Below, in pieces: positions 45,178 to 56,029 of a stretch of DNA of 64,000 nt. The position numbers were made by a program, and so were the translations under genes. The DNA lies in assembly GCA_036785665.1 (NCBI GenBank), contig JAXIVJ010001988.1:1-64000 (forward strand), in the 5' to 3' direction. The DNA comes from Chirona hameri. Its lineage: Eukaryota > Arthropoda > Thecostraca > Balanomorpha > Balanidae. Under the pieces are notes generated by a model. The model was not told the DNA's origin and made no database searches. It saw nothing but the letters and a program-made list of their open reading frames with translations. Every line of letters starts with the position of its first letter. Position 1 is the first letter of the stretch.

Positions 45178-46429
45178 CAGTGGCGCACGCAGGGGGGGGG
45201 GGTCAAAGGAGTCAGCTGACCCCCCCCCCCCCCCCCGAAATTTATGAGGGGCTCGTATTTCTGAGGGGCCCGGTCTTGGTCAGGCCCGATCGAGGTAGGG
45301 TCCCGGTGCTGGCAAATGCGTGGCATGGGATGATGGGGCCCGGTCACAACAGGGCCCGGCATATGCTTGACACGGGCCCGTTTCTGGTAGGGGCCCGGTC
45401 TTGGTCAGGCCTGATCGAGGCAGGGGCCCGGTGCTGGCAAAGGCGTGATATGGGGCCCGGTCAGAACGAGAGCCCGGTACTTGAACATTATTGATGCGGG
45501 CCCGTTTCTGGTAGGGGCCCGGTCTGGGTCAGCCCCGATCGAGGCAGGGGCCCGGTGCTTGCAAAGGCGTGATATGGGGCCCGGTCAGAACGAGGGCCCG
45601 GTCACAACAGGGCCCGGTCATTGCATATTCTTGATACGGGCCCGTTTCTGGAAGGGGCCCGGTCTTGGTCAGTTCCGATCGAGGCAGGGTCCCGGTGCTG
45701 GCAAAGGCGTGATATGGGGCCCGGTCACAACAGGGCCCAGTCCTTGCATATTCTTGATACGGGCCCGTTTCTGGTAGGGGCCCGGTCTTGTCAGGCCCGA
45801 TCGAGGCAGGGGCCCGGTGCTGGGAAAGGCGTGATATAGGGCCCGGTCACAACAGGGCTCGATCCTTGCAAATTCTTGATACGGGCGTATTTGATATTGA
45901 TACGTATTTTTTACATTATCCATTGTTGCTTCAGGAAATTGTTTATGGCTACTTGTGGCAACATGATGGTGGGCGCGAATGACGTAGTTGAGGCGCACTA
46001 AAACCCCAACGATGATGATGATGACATAACTACCGGGGATCGGACTGCCTAACCTGCCTAACCTGTAAAATATAGTTGTTGATGTTGTCATTTACCTGCC
46101 TAACCTGCCTAACCTGTAAAATGTAAAATATAATTTGTGTTGTCATTTACCTCATTTCGTCAAATTTACTCTCGACAGTTGTACCGCACATCAGTAGCAC
46201 ACGCACCTAAAATTCGCACATCAGTAGCACACGCAGTCACCTTACACGACATTGACAAGAAAATTATAATGTCTCAGGTCCCATGCTGTAGGGGGCCCGC
46301 TCAAAAACAAGTGACCGAAATCCGCGAAGTTTTCTAAAAACGGGTGGGGGCCCGCTCACAAGGGGGCCCGCTTTTAGGGCTCTGACCCCCCCCCCCCCCC
46401 CCCGAAATGGAATCCTGCGTGCGCCACTG
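45178..46429. mobile_element. hAT element, 1,252 bp, carrying a minisatellite
   Basis: GTTCCTTG is duplicated exactly at 45170-45177 and 46430-46437. The ends CAGTGGCGCACGCAGG and CCTGCGTGCGCCACTG are perfect 16-bp inverted repeats. Inside each end is a long G or C run. It has no transposase and carries a tandem array at 45262-45888, plus small duplications around CCTGCCTAACCTG and ACATCAGTAGCACACGCA near 46050-46235. Confidence 0.92.
45262..45888. repeat. ~120-140-bp minisatellite inside the hAT element
   Basis: Anchors recur in order: GGGGCCCGGTCTTGGTCAGG, CGATCGAGGCAGGG, CCCGGTGCTGGCAAAGGCG, TGATATGGGGCCCGGTC and TTGATACGGGCCCGTTTCTG. The last anchor lies near 45374, 45498, 45638 and 45760. 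There are about five partial or full units; GGGCCC recurs many times in each. Confidence 0.85.
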
Positions 46430-46479
46430 GTTCCTTGCCTGCTGCGATGCTGACTTTGATTTATAAAAGTTAATGGTCT

Positions 46480-48540
46480 TTTTTTGCATCACATTTTTTT
46501 TCCTTAATCATTTTATTTCACTTTAATTTAACTCCAGCCAGCCATCGACGATACTCGGGCGGTACCTCAGGGGTCAAATGACGTGATACAAATTATAATA
46601 TATATGATAGAAGAACAATACAGTAATCTTGACTAGAAACATTAATATACACTATATAATATATACACATCAGCAACACCTCAACCACGGGCGCAGACAC
46701 TGTGGTGTCACTGCTCCAGGCTGGATCGGGTGACAGTGGCGATCGACACCGCGTTGCCACGGACGACGGCGACAGAGCAGCCGTGCCGTCTGGCGCAGCC
46801 GTGCCGTCTCGCGCTTCTCGCCCGTGCACGCTGTGATGCGGCGGCCGAGCTCGGCCAGAAAAGCAGCGCACGCCGGGCCGAGGACACCTCACGGTTCGTT
46901 GGAAGGTGTCGGAAGGCTCAAAAGATGAGAGCCATGCCATTCGAAAGCTTACCTCATGAGGATCGTAGATATATAATATTTTTGAAATCTGTCGATTTTT
47001 TTTTTGCAAATGACATTTTTGTCGAAATCTCGGAACTTTTCAGATGAACGATGCTACCGATTACGTTAGGGCAAAGAGGCTGGCAAATGGCATATGTGCA
47101 AACTCGTTACAGCCTGTAGAACATCCTCCAACTGCTAACTGAACCTCGTGCTGTTGATATAAGCAACAATCACCAGCGATGGTGAATCGCCTCCAATAGC
47201 TGCCGTACGGCTCACCTCCCCCGCTCCCGTGAACGCCTGATCGACCATCGCGACCCGCCCGCGCTGCGCCGGCCGCCACCGACCCTCTCTACGGAACTGC
47301 GTTTTGGCAAAATGTGGGCGAACCTTTAGTTGGAATGTGAAATTTCGAGTTCAGATGGTCGGCCCAGTCCTACACAAAGACATGGAGCGAGGCCCAGTAG
47401 AGACCAAGCCCAGGAAAGGGTATAAATTATCATGAGTTTCCGGGTATTTTGCAATATTTAGCCTCTAACCAGCGTGATGTATCGCTCCTGTGTGGAGCGC
47501 GCTGCCAGAGACTGTACCGACCCAGGTCAACTGCCTGTCGGCTCGTGACTGGGCGGCGGTGGCGTGTCAGCGCGCCGCGCCAACCGGTAGCCTCGCCCAG
47601 CATGCCGAGTGCGTACGGCCTCTGGCGGCGCGCCCCGAACGGGAGCGTTACACCACGCTGCTTAGAGGCTACATAATGCGAAATACCCGGAAACTCATGA
47701 TAATTCATACCGTTGCCTGGGCTTGGTCTCTACTGGGCCTCGCTCCATGTCTTTGTCGAGGACTGGGCCGACCATCCGAACTCGAAATTTCACATTCCAA
47801 CGCAACGTTCGCCCACATTTTGCCAAAACACAGTTCCGTAGAGAGGGTCGGTGGCGGCCGGCGCAGCGCGGGCGGGTCACGATGGTCGATCAGTTCACGG
47901 GAGCGGGGGAGGTGAGCCGTACGGCAGCTATTGGGGGCGATTCACTATCGCTGGTGATTGTTGTTGCTTATATAAATAAACAGCACGAGGTTCAGTTATC
48001 AGTTGGAGGTTGTTCTACAGGCTGTAACGAGTTTGCACATATGCCATTTGCCAGCCTCGTTGCCCTGACGTAAGCGGTAGCATCGGTCATCCGAAAAGTT
48101 CCGAGATTTTGACAAAAATGACATTTGCAAAAAAAAAATCGACAGATTTCAAAAATATTATGTATCTGAGATCATCATGAGGTAAACTTCCGTATGGCAT
48201 GACTCTCATCTTTTGAGCCCTCCGACACCTGCCAACGAACCGTGACCTGACGTCTCCACGGCCAGCGGCACAAAGCGGTACCGGTCGCCTAGCGCCTCGT
48301 ATCTGCGCCTCTTCCGCTCCTCGGCGGCTGTGGCGGCTGAGCCCGGCTCGAGGGCCGTCTCCACCAGCGTCGATGCTGCGTAGGTGTCGACGTACGTGAC
48401 GTCCCAGATGAGCCTACGGCCGTCACTGTATACAGTGAGACCGTCAGGACGCCTGCCGTCTCCGCGATCCAGCCCGACCGGCTCCAGGACGGACAGGACT
48501 CCTGCGCTGGCGAGGCCGCGCTTCACCACGATGTGGTGGT
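46480..48540 (-). pseudogene. LINE C-terminal region split by a foldback
   Basis: The minus strand from 48529 reads VKRGLASAGVLSVLEPVGL, then DGRRPDGLTV (RPDG at 48451-48440), then LIWDVTYVDTYAAS, EERKRRRYEALGDRYRFVP and AVETSG. This C-terminal domain follows the reverse transcriptase in many invertebrate LINE proteins; RPD and WD recall restriction-like nucleases, which is inference. The frame breaks at 48245, where a 1,355-bp element sits, and resumes at 46889 with GVLGPACAALL and, after damage, VAVVRGNAVSIA. The reverse transcriptase part is missing (truncated near 48540). The A-rich stretch near 46480-46500 may be the 3' end. Confidence 0.75.
46890..48244. mobile_element. 1,355-bp foldback element with 4-bp target duplication
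   Basis: ACCT stands at 46886-46889 and 48245-48248. The ends CACGGTTCGTTGG and CCAACGAACCGTG (with one indel nearby) begin arms of about 600 bp or more that pair from the ends to near 47520 and 47605, leaving a short centre. Removing the element and one ACCT restores the LINE frame exactly. CAC termini with a 4-bp duplication are known for Chapaev-type elements, so that is the best guess. Arm divergence is moderate, and the paired frames at 47449-47676 (+) and 47430-47708 (-) are mirror images. Confidence 0.88.
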
Positions 48541-48796
48541 ATTTTACCTATGCATTATGGAAAGTAAGTCGCCTTCTCGATGGAAAATCTTATAAAAATA
48601 TTGGCGTTAAAAAGAAGTTTGAAAACCATGGAACCTACTTGCGTAGGCCGCAAGTTTTTTTAACGCGTGGAATGTTGCCGGAAATGAATGGGAATGTTTA
48701 TTGTTTATTGTACATGCATACAATGTACGATTTCACGTAAGAACTGCGCTCTTCCGACTACACCAAAGGTCGGATCAGGCTATCTTTATGTGTTAA

Positions 48797-49230
48797 AGGA
48801 AATAGTTCACCTTCAACATTAGTTTTAAACTGAGATAGCAGTTTTGTAGCATGTGTTGGGAAACCCCTATCTGCAAGTTTCCTTGACTGAAAAGACTTTC
48901 CAACCGAATATATTTGATTTTTTGGCGAAGGAATGCGGTGCTGGCGAAAGAATGTTGTACTGGTTCTAGCCCGGGCAGAGGCTATACCATCAGCCAATCA
49001 GCTTGCAGCTGGTGCTTGCAAGCGAACCGCCGGCCGCCGGTTGGCACATCTCCAATGCGAGTCTATCCTTACGCGACTACTTTCGAATTTGATTGGCTGA
49101 ACCATTTTTTACATTCGAGTGACGTCAGGACTCTGACTCGGAGAGTATGCATATAGTTTTGATAAACAATGAAAATGTACGACCTTATGTCCTGAATCGG
49201 CGCGATATAAGGCCATTTTTGACAACATAA
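48797..49230. mobile_element. TTAA MITE family M, left end (copy M2)
   Basis: TTAA at 48793-48796 is followed by AGGAAATAGTTCACCTTCAA and AGTTTTAAACTGAGATAGCA, as in copy 1. The ATTGGCTG/CAGCCAAT pair of the centre is also present (48980s and 49090s). No right terminus with TTAA is visible, so the right end is lost or diverged. Confidence 0.6.
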
Positions 49231-49301
49231 AAATAAATTGTATTACAAAATATAATCAAATCGTGTTTGGTAAAAAATTTCAAGGTGAACACGATCCCAC
49301 C

Positions 49302-49451
49302 CAGGGACTCCGCCACAGGGGGGGGGGGGACATGTCCCCCCAACATTTTCTGATTTTAACATTCCGCCTATGGGCGTTGCATGGAAAGAATCGACTTCAG
49401 AATGCCTCCGCCCCCCCCCCCCCCAACTTTCGGAAGGTGGCGGCGCCCTTG
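49302..49451. mobile_element. hAT MITE, 150 bp
   Basis: ATCCCACC is duplicated exactly at 49294-49301 and 49452-49459. The ends CAGGGACTCCGCCAC and GTGGCGGCGCCCTTG are inverted repeats. G and C runs lie inside both ends. Confidence 0.9.
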
Positions 49452-49499
49452 ATCCCACCTACCAAGGACGCCCAGATGATTAGCTAAACGCTTAAATCT

Positions 49500-49690
49500 C
49501 TTGTCTATTCTGAAGTGTTCATCTGAAAACCGTGCTGTAGCAGTGGGATTTGTGACGACATTCTCCTTTCTGAAAGTGAGGGAGACATAACCATTCTGAA
49601 GTCGATTCTTTCCATGCAATCCCCATAAGTGTAATGTTAAAATCCGACAATGTTGGGGGCACCCCGCCCCCCTCGCTTTCGACGCCCTTG
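49500..49690 (-). mobile_element. Inverted relative of the 150-bp hAT MITE
   Basis: On the minus strand it reads CAAGGGCGTCGAAAGCGAGG, a G run, CCCCAACATTGTCGGATTTT and GCATGGAAAGAATCGACTTC. The last two blocks match the 150-bp MITE at about 49338-49395. It is longer than that MITE and its other end is not resolved. Confidence 0.65.
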
Positions 49691-49845
49691 ACTCTTTGCA
49701 TGAGATGTGTGACTATAGTTCCACCTTTTGATGTATTTGTCAATATGATTTAGATTGTATGTGATAGTGAGGGTATATTTTTATTTCACTTTGTCCTTGT
49801 CACTTTGTGTGTATTCCGGTCAGTTCATCTCCCGTGCCGCGTCTT

Positions 49846-52303
49846 GACCTTTATACTGGAACATTCCGCCTGTACACGGCCTTTATACTGGAACATTCCA
49901 CCTGAACACGGCCTTTATTCTGGAACATTCCGCCTGAACACAGCCTTTATACTGGAACATTCCGCCTGAACACGGCCTTTATACTGGAACATTCCGCCTG
50001 CACACAGCCTTTATTCTGGAACATTCCGCCTGAACACGGCCTTTATACTGGAACATTCCGCCTGAACACGGCCTTTATACTGGAACATTCCGCCTGCACA
50101 CAGCCTTTATACTGGAACATTCCGCCTGAACACGGCCTTTATACTGGAACATTCCGCCTGAACACGGCCTTTATACTGGAACATTCCGCCTGCACACAGC
50201 TTTTATACTGAAACATTCCGCCTGAACACGGCCTTTATACTGGAACATTCCGCCTGAACACGGCCTTTATACTGGAACATTCCGCCTGAAGACGGCCTTT
50301 ATACTGGAACATTCCGCCTGCACACAGCCTTTATACTGGAACATTCCGCCTGAACACGGCCTTTATACTGGAACATTCCGCCTGAACACGGCCTTTATAC
50401 TGGAACATTCCGCCTGAAGACGGCCTTTATACTGGAACATTCCGCCTGCACACGGCCTTTATACTGGAACATTCCGCCTGAACACGGCCTTTATACTGGA
50501 ACATTCCGCCTGTACACGGCCTTTATACTGGAGCATTCCGCCTGCACACGGGCTATATACTGGAACATTCCGCCTGCACACGGCCTTTATACTGGAACAT
50601 TTCGCCTGCACACGGCCTTTAAACTGGAACATTCCGCCTGCACACGGTCTTTATACTGGAACATTCCGCCTGCACACGGCCTTTAAACTGGAACATTCCG
50701 CCTGCACACGGCCTTTATACTGGAACATTCCGCCTGCACACGTTCTTTAAACTGGAACATTCCGCCTGAACACGGCCTTTATACTGGAACATTCCGCCTG
50801 ACGACGACCTTTATACTGGAACATTCCGCCTGCACACGGCCTTTATTCTGGAACATTCCGCCTGAACACGGCCTTTATACTGGAACATTCCGCCTGAACA
50901 CGGCCTTTATACTGGTACATTCCGCCTGCACACGGCCTTTATACTGGAACATTCTGCCTGAACACGGCCTTTATACTGGAACATTCCGCCTGCACACGAC
51001 CTTTATACTGGAACATTCCGCCTGCACACGACCTTTATACTGGAACATTCCGCCTGAACACGGCCTTTATACTGGAACATTCCGCCTGCACACGGCCTTT
51101 ATACTGGAACATTCCGCCTGAACACGGCCTTTATACTGGAACATTCCGCCTGCACACGGCTTTTATACTGGAACATTCCGCCTGCACACGGCCTTTGTAC
51201 TGGAACATTCCGCCTGCACACGGCCTTTATACTGGAACATTCCGCCTGAACACGGCCTTTATACTGGAACATTCCGCCTGCACACGGCCTTTATACTGGA
51301 ACATTCCGCCTGCACACGGCCTTTGAACTGGAACATTCCGCCTGCACACGTCCTTTATACTGGAACATTACGCCTGAACACGGCCTTTATACTGGAACAT
51401 TCCGCCTGAACACGACCTTTATACTGGAACATTCCGCCTGAACACGGCCTTTATACTGGAACATTCCGCCTGCACACGGCCTTTATACTGGAACATTCCG
51501 CCTGCACACGGCCTTTATACTGGAACATTCCGCCTGAACACGGCCTTTATACTGGAACATTCCGCCTGAACACGGCCTTTATACTGGAACATTCCGCCTG
51601 AACACGGCCTTTATACTGGAACATTCCGCCTGCACACGGCCTTTATACTGGATCATTCCACCTGAACACAACCTTTAAACTGGAACATTTCGCCTGCACA
51701 CGGCCTTTATACTGGAACATTCCGCCTGAACACGGCCTTTATACTGGAACATTCCGCCTGAACACGGCCTTTATACTGGAACATTCCGCCTGAACACGGC
51801 CTTTATACTGGAACATTCCGCCTGAACACGGCCTTTATACTGGAACATTCCGCCTGAACACGGTCTTTATACTGGAACATTCCGCCTGCACACGGCCTTT
51901 ATACTGGAACATTCCGTCTGAACACGACCTTTATACTGGAACATTCCGCCTGAACACGGCCTTTATACTGGAACATTCCGCCTGAACACGGCCTTTATAC
52001 TGGAACATTCCGCCTGAACACGGCCTTTATACTGGAACATTCCGTCTGAACACGGCCCTTATACTGGAACATTCCGCCTGACCACGGCCTTTATACTGGA
52101 ACATTCCGCCTGAACACGGCCTTTATACTGGAACATTCCGCCTGAACACGGCCTTTATATTGGAACATTCCGCCTGAACACGGCCTTTATACTGGAACAT
52201 TCCGCCTGAACACGGCCTTTATACTGGAACATTCCGCCTGCACACGGCCTTTATACTGGAACATTGCGCCTGGACACGGCCTGGAACATTCCGCCTGCAC
52301 ACG
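49846..52303. repeat. 32-bp minisatellite, ~77 copies
   Basis: The unit is CCTTTATACTGGAACATTCC plus GCCTGAACACGG. Main variable sites are GAACACGG or GCACACGG or GCACACAG, and TATACTGG or TAAACTGG. A2-versus-C2 types are interspersed and not blocked. The array ends with a truncated unit at 52281-52303. Stops in the frames leave no long reading frame here. Confidence 0.95.
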
Positions 52304-52585
52304 GAGCATGAATCAAAGGTGTCTAGCCAGCCGGCTTAGCAGATACTTAGCATACGATCTTGTTAAGCCCCTGTTTTCCTGCCTTCCAGTAACCGTCACT
52401 AAGCTAGTTGACTGGTTGACCGCTAAACAGACTGAGGGACATCCCAAAACCCGAAAATGACACTTATCCCCAATGATAAGTATGCCACCCACCTTGATAC
52501 GACCTGGGTTGAAGAAAGTTGCTTAAGAACACCGCTAAGTTGCCACGAATAGCAATGTTATGAATAAGATAAAGTAGTGCAGTAG

Positions 52586-52795
52586 GATGTCGTAGGCGGC
52601 AGCCAGGTCGATAAAGACAGCTACTGTGCGTTGCTTTTGCTCACACCCACGCTGGATAGAGTTTGTCAGGTGAAGTACATTATCAGCCGTGCTTCGGCCT
52701 CTGCGAAATCCGGACTGAAAAGGGTTTAGCGTTGAATTTGTTTCTAAAAAGTTTCGTAAGCGTAAGCTAGCTATTTTTTTTGCGAAAAGTTTGCT
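52586..52795 (-). pseudogene. LINE reverse transcriptase scrap
   Basis: The minus strand gives one open frame with LRLRNFLETN, NPFQSGFRRGRSTADNVLHL and RTVAVFIDLAAAYD. These are the block before, and the block containing, the first catalytic aspartate (F-DL--AYD) of non-LTR reverse transcriptases. There is no start codon, so an ATG-based search misses it. The sequence stops matching just after YD. Upstream it is cut by the family C copy starting at ~52796. It differs in motif from the YADD and FADD LINEs, so it represents another family. Confidence 0.8.
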
Positions 52796-53870
52796 CGCGC
52801 CCTGGAAGGCCTCTGATAATTACACGCACTGGAAGGGGAGGGGGATTCCGCCCCCTCGAACTCGGCTCCTATGGGATGTAGACAAAAACCGAAAATACCG
52901 TTCGAAAGCTCATCAAAAATAATTTTGAAACGATTCAGTCATTTATTGACTCAGGTCAATATTGAGGTCACCAGAGAGCATCAAAGGTCAGATTTTCCAG
53001 TTGTAGGACTTCGCTTCGAACACCCTCAAATATCTCGGGAACTATGCTAGCTAGGAACAAACAGAAAAGGCAATTGAAAGCTCTTGAAAAATCTAATCGC
53101 ACTTAGTCATCAAATTTTATCTCAGGTCAATAGTTTAGGCTCCAGAGGTCATCAAAGGTCAAACAGGTTATTTTTTGGCAAAATAGTTCTTCGCAAATAA
53201 CTTTTTACCTAAAAAGATAAGGCAATAATGTTGACGCCATCGTGTTGGTCTCGTCAAGGCGCGTCGAAACATATTAATAATGCTCTAGTTATGTCAACTT
53301 GACCTCAGGTCAAGGTCATTTGGTGACCCAGGTAGGTCATGTTGCATATGGGGGTGACGGGACTCAACGAGACAAACACTTTGGTGTCATTTGCACGTCT
53401 CGAACTTTATTATATCAAGAGTTATTGGCAAAAACGTGTTGGTGACCTCAGATGACCTCAGCTGACCTTGCAGAGGTCACTGAGCAACAATGCCACCTGG
53501 GTCATCACGAATAACCTAAAATAACATGATTCTGACAGAATTGGTTGATCCAATGCATATTCTCTGAAAAAGAAGCATTTGTATATTTCCCCATTGACTT
53601 ATAATGGGGAAGTCACGAAACTGACCCGATCTTAGGTCACCCATATCACAAATCCTAGATACACGAATTGTAGGTACATGCGACCTTATGAAATCATGTA
53701 AGTTTGAAACCAATCGGCCAGAAACTGTGGCTGTTGTACGACGGCAAACTTTTTGGAGGTGAGGTCTCGTGACCTGGCCTGGTGACCTGACCTGAGATGA
53801 CTTGAGGTCAATAATTTTGCACAATGTGGGTAATGGATTTTCGAACAGGTATGCCAAAAACATCTGTCAA
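52796..53870 (+). mobile_element. Family C, right end missing (copy C4)
   Basis: It begins CGCGCCCTGGAAGGCCTCTG, with the terminus echoed by ACACGCACTGGAAGGGG 29 bp later. The AGGTCA-rich body follows to GAACAGGTATGCC near 53853. The right hairpin and terminus are absent. Confidence 0.75.
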
Positions 53871-53918
53871 CATAAAATATCTATTGTTTGTTTCATTTTG
53901 TTTGTTTAAACTCTTTAA

Positions 53919-54261
53919 TGGGAATAGGTCACATTGAAAGTTGTCTTGAAATTTGGCTTTACGGGTATTTCGAGCTGAAAAAACTAATATGGCATTTGTT
54001 TGAACGATAGATGGATATCCGTCGAAGAGTTTCAAGTTACGTGCCCCGATCGGCGCACGAAACAGCCGAACAGCGTCTTCTAAAAGGGCCCCTTTTATAG
54101 AAGACGCTGTTTCGTGCCCCGATCTACTACCACGACACTAGTCCTGTGTCGAAATTACTTAGCGTGGCGAGGTAATTTTTTCACCACAACCCGTTTTTCG
54201 ATCTGCTCTACAAATTTGCTATCTCAGTTCAAAACCCCATGTTAAAGGTGAACTATGCCCT
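53919..54261. mobile_element. TTAA MITE family M, copy M3
   Basis: TTAA lies at 53915-53918 and 54262-54265. The ends are TGGGAATAGGTCAC and GGTGAACTATGCCCT. The centre is a strong hairpin around CAGCGTCTTCTAAAAGGG (54071-54110), flanked by CGTGCCCCGATC copies in both orientations. It closely matches copy M4. Confidence 0.85.
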
Positions 54262-54394
54262 TTAATCGAACGTTTTCATCTGCATCAATTCTGCACTTGC
54301 ATCATTCGGGAACTGAAGTTGTTTCCGTATGTAATGCATGCATTGTATTATGTTTGTTTCGCAAAGTTGTACGAAACTTGCAATAAAAGATTTG

Positions 54395-54508
54395 GGTGTG
54401 AGAAAAAAAGTACGACAAAAGCGGCGGCGCGCAGGCGCCCCGCCGTTTTTCCGCTATCCTCGAAAAACCTTAGGGGGATTTCGCCCCCCCCCCCCTCCAG
54501 TGCGCGTG
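54395..54508 (+). mobile_element. Family C/D right end fragment
   Basis: GCGGCGGCGCGCAGGCGCCC, CTATCCTCGAAAAACC, a C run and CTCCAGTGCGCGTG are followed by TTAA (54509-54512). Only the last ~115 bp of the element is present. Confidence 0.7.
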
Positions 54509-54555
54509 TTAAGGAAAGGGACGGCAGCTCTCTGGAAGGTTGCGTGGCTTCCCAG

Positions 54556-55943
54556 GATACCGTCGCCTGATACCGTCATAAAGCAGACGTCTGATACCGT
54601 CATAAAGCAGACGCCTGATACCGTCATAAAGCAGACGTCTGATACCGTCATAAAGCAGACGTCTGATACCGTCATAAAGCAGACGCCTGATACCGTCATA
54701 AAGCAGACGTCTGATACCGTCATAAAGCAGACGTCTGATACCGTCATAAAGCAGACGCCTGATACCGTCATAAAGCAGACGTCTGATACCGTCATAAAGC
54801 AGACGCCTGATACCGTCATAAAACAGACGCCTGATACCGTCATAAAGCAGACGCCTGATACCGTCATAAAGCAGACGCCTGATACCGTCATGAAGCAGAC
54901 GCCTGATACCGTCATGAAGCAGACGCCTGATACCGTCATAAAGCAGACGCCTGATACCGTCATAAAGCAGACGCCTGATACCGTCATGAAGCAGACGCCT
55001 GATACCGTCATGAAGCAGACGCCTGATACCGTCATGAAGCAGACGCCTGATACCGTCATAAAGCAGACGCCTGATACCGTCATGAAGCAGACGCCTGATA
55101 CCGTCATAAAGCAGACGTCTGATACCGTCATAAAGCAGACGCCTGATACCGTCATGAAACAGACGCCTGATACCGTCATGAAGCAGACGCCTGATACCGT
55201 CATAAAGCAGACGTCTGATACCGTCATAAAGCAGACGCCTGATACCGTCATGAAGCAGACGCCTGATACCGTCATAAAGCAGACGTCTGATACCGTCATA
55301 AAGCAGACGCCTGATACCGTCATGAAGCAGACGCCTGATACCGTCATAAAGCAGACGTCTGATACCGTCATAAAGCAGACGTCTGATACCGTCATAAAGC
55401 AGACGCCTGATACCGTCATAAAGCAGACGTCTGATACCGTCATAAAGCAGACGTCTGATACCGTCATAAAGCAGACGTCTGATACCGTCATAAAGCAGAC
55501 GCCTGATACCGTCATAAAGCAGACGTCTGATACCGTCATAAAGCAGACGTCTGATACCGTCATAAAGCAGACGTCTGATACCGTCATAAAGCAGACGTCT
55601 GATACCGTCATAAAGCAGACGTCTGATACCGTCATAAAGCAGACGCCTGATACCGTCATAAAGCATACGTCTAATACCGTCATAAGGCAGACACCTGATA
55701 CCGTCATAAAGCAGACGTCTGATACCGTCATAAAGCAGACGCCTGATACCGTCATAAAGCAGACGCCTGATACCTTCATAAAGCAGACGTCTGATACCGT
55801 CATAAAGCAGACGCCTGATACCGTCATAAAGCAGACGCCTGATACCGTCATAAACCAGACGCCTGATACCGTCATAAAGCAGATACCTGATACCGTCATA
55901 AGGCAGACGCCTGATACCGTCATAAAGCAGACGTCTGATACCG
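54556..55943. repeat. 24-bp minisatellite, ~58 copies
   Basis: The unit is GATACCGTCATAAAGCAGAC plus GYCT. Since 24 is eight codons, frames of 500-558 codons are open on both strands. The plus frame repeats (P/S)DTV(I/M)KQT. The two polymorphic sites, CCT/TCT and ATA/ATG, are both amino-acid-changing transitions, and no synonymous variation dominates, so there is no sign of protein selection. It lies 43 bp after a transposon right end. Confidence 0.95.
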
Positions 55944-56029
55944 GCCCATCAGGCATAGCAACACCTTATCAGGCTGGGCAACGATCCTTTCAGGTCAACC
56001 AACGGCCCTTTTAAAGACGTTGAGGGCCA

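Noticed and set aside
49846..52303. Common origin of the 32-bp and 34/41-bp satellites because both contain TATACTGG
   Set aside because: Eight shared bases between short units are not enough; the remaining sequence does not align.
54338..56014. 558-codon frame with an 8-residue repeat, and its 500-codon mirror
   Set aside because: Explained by the 24-bp period. Polymorphic sites are non-synonymous transitions, and the frame begins inside a transposon right end.
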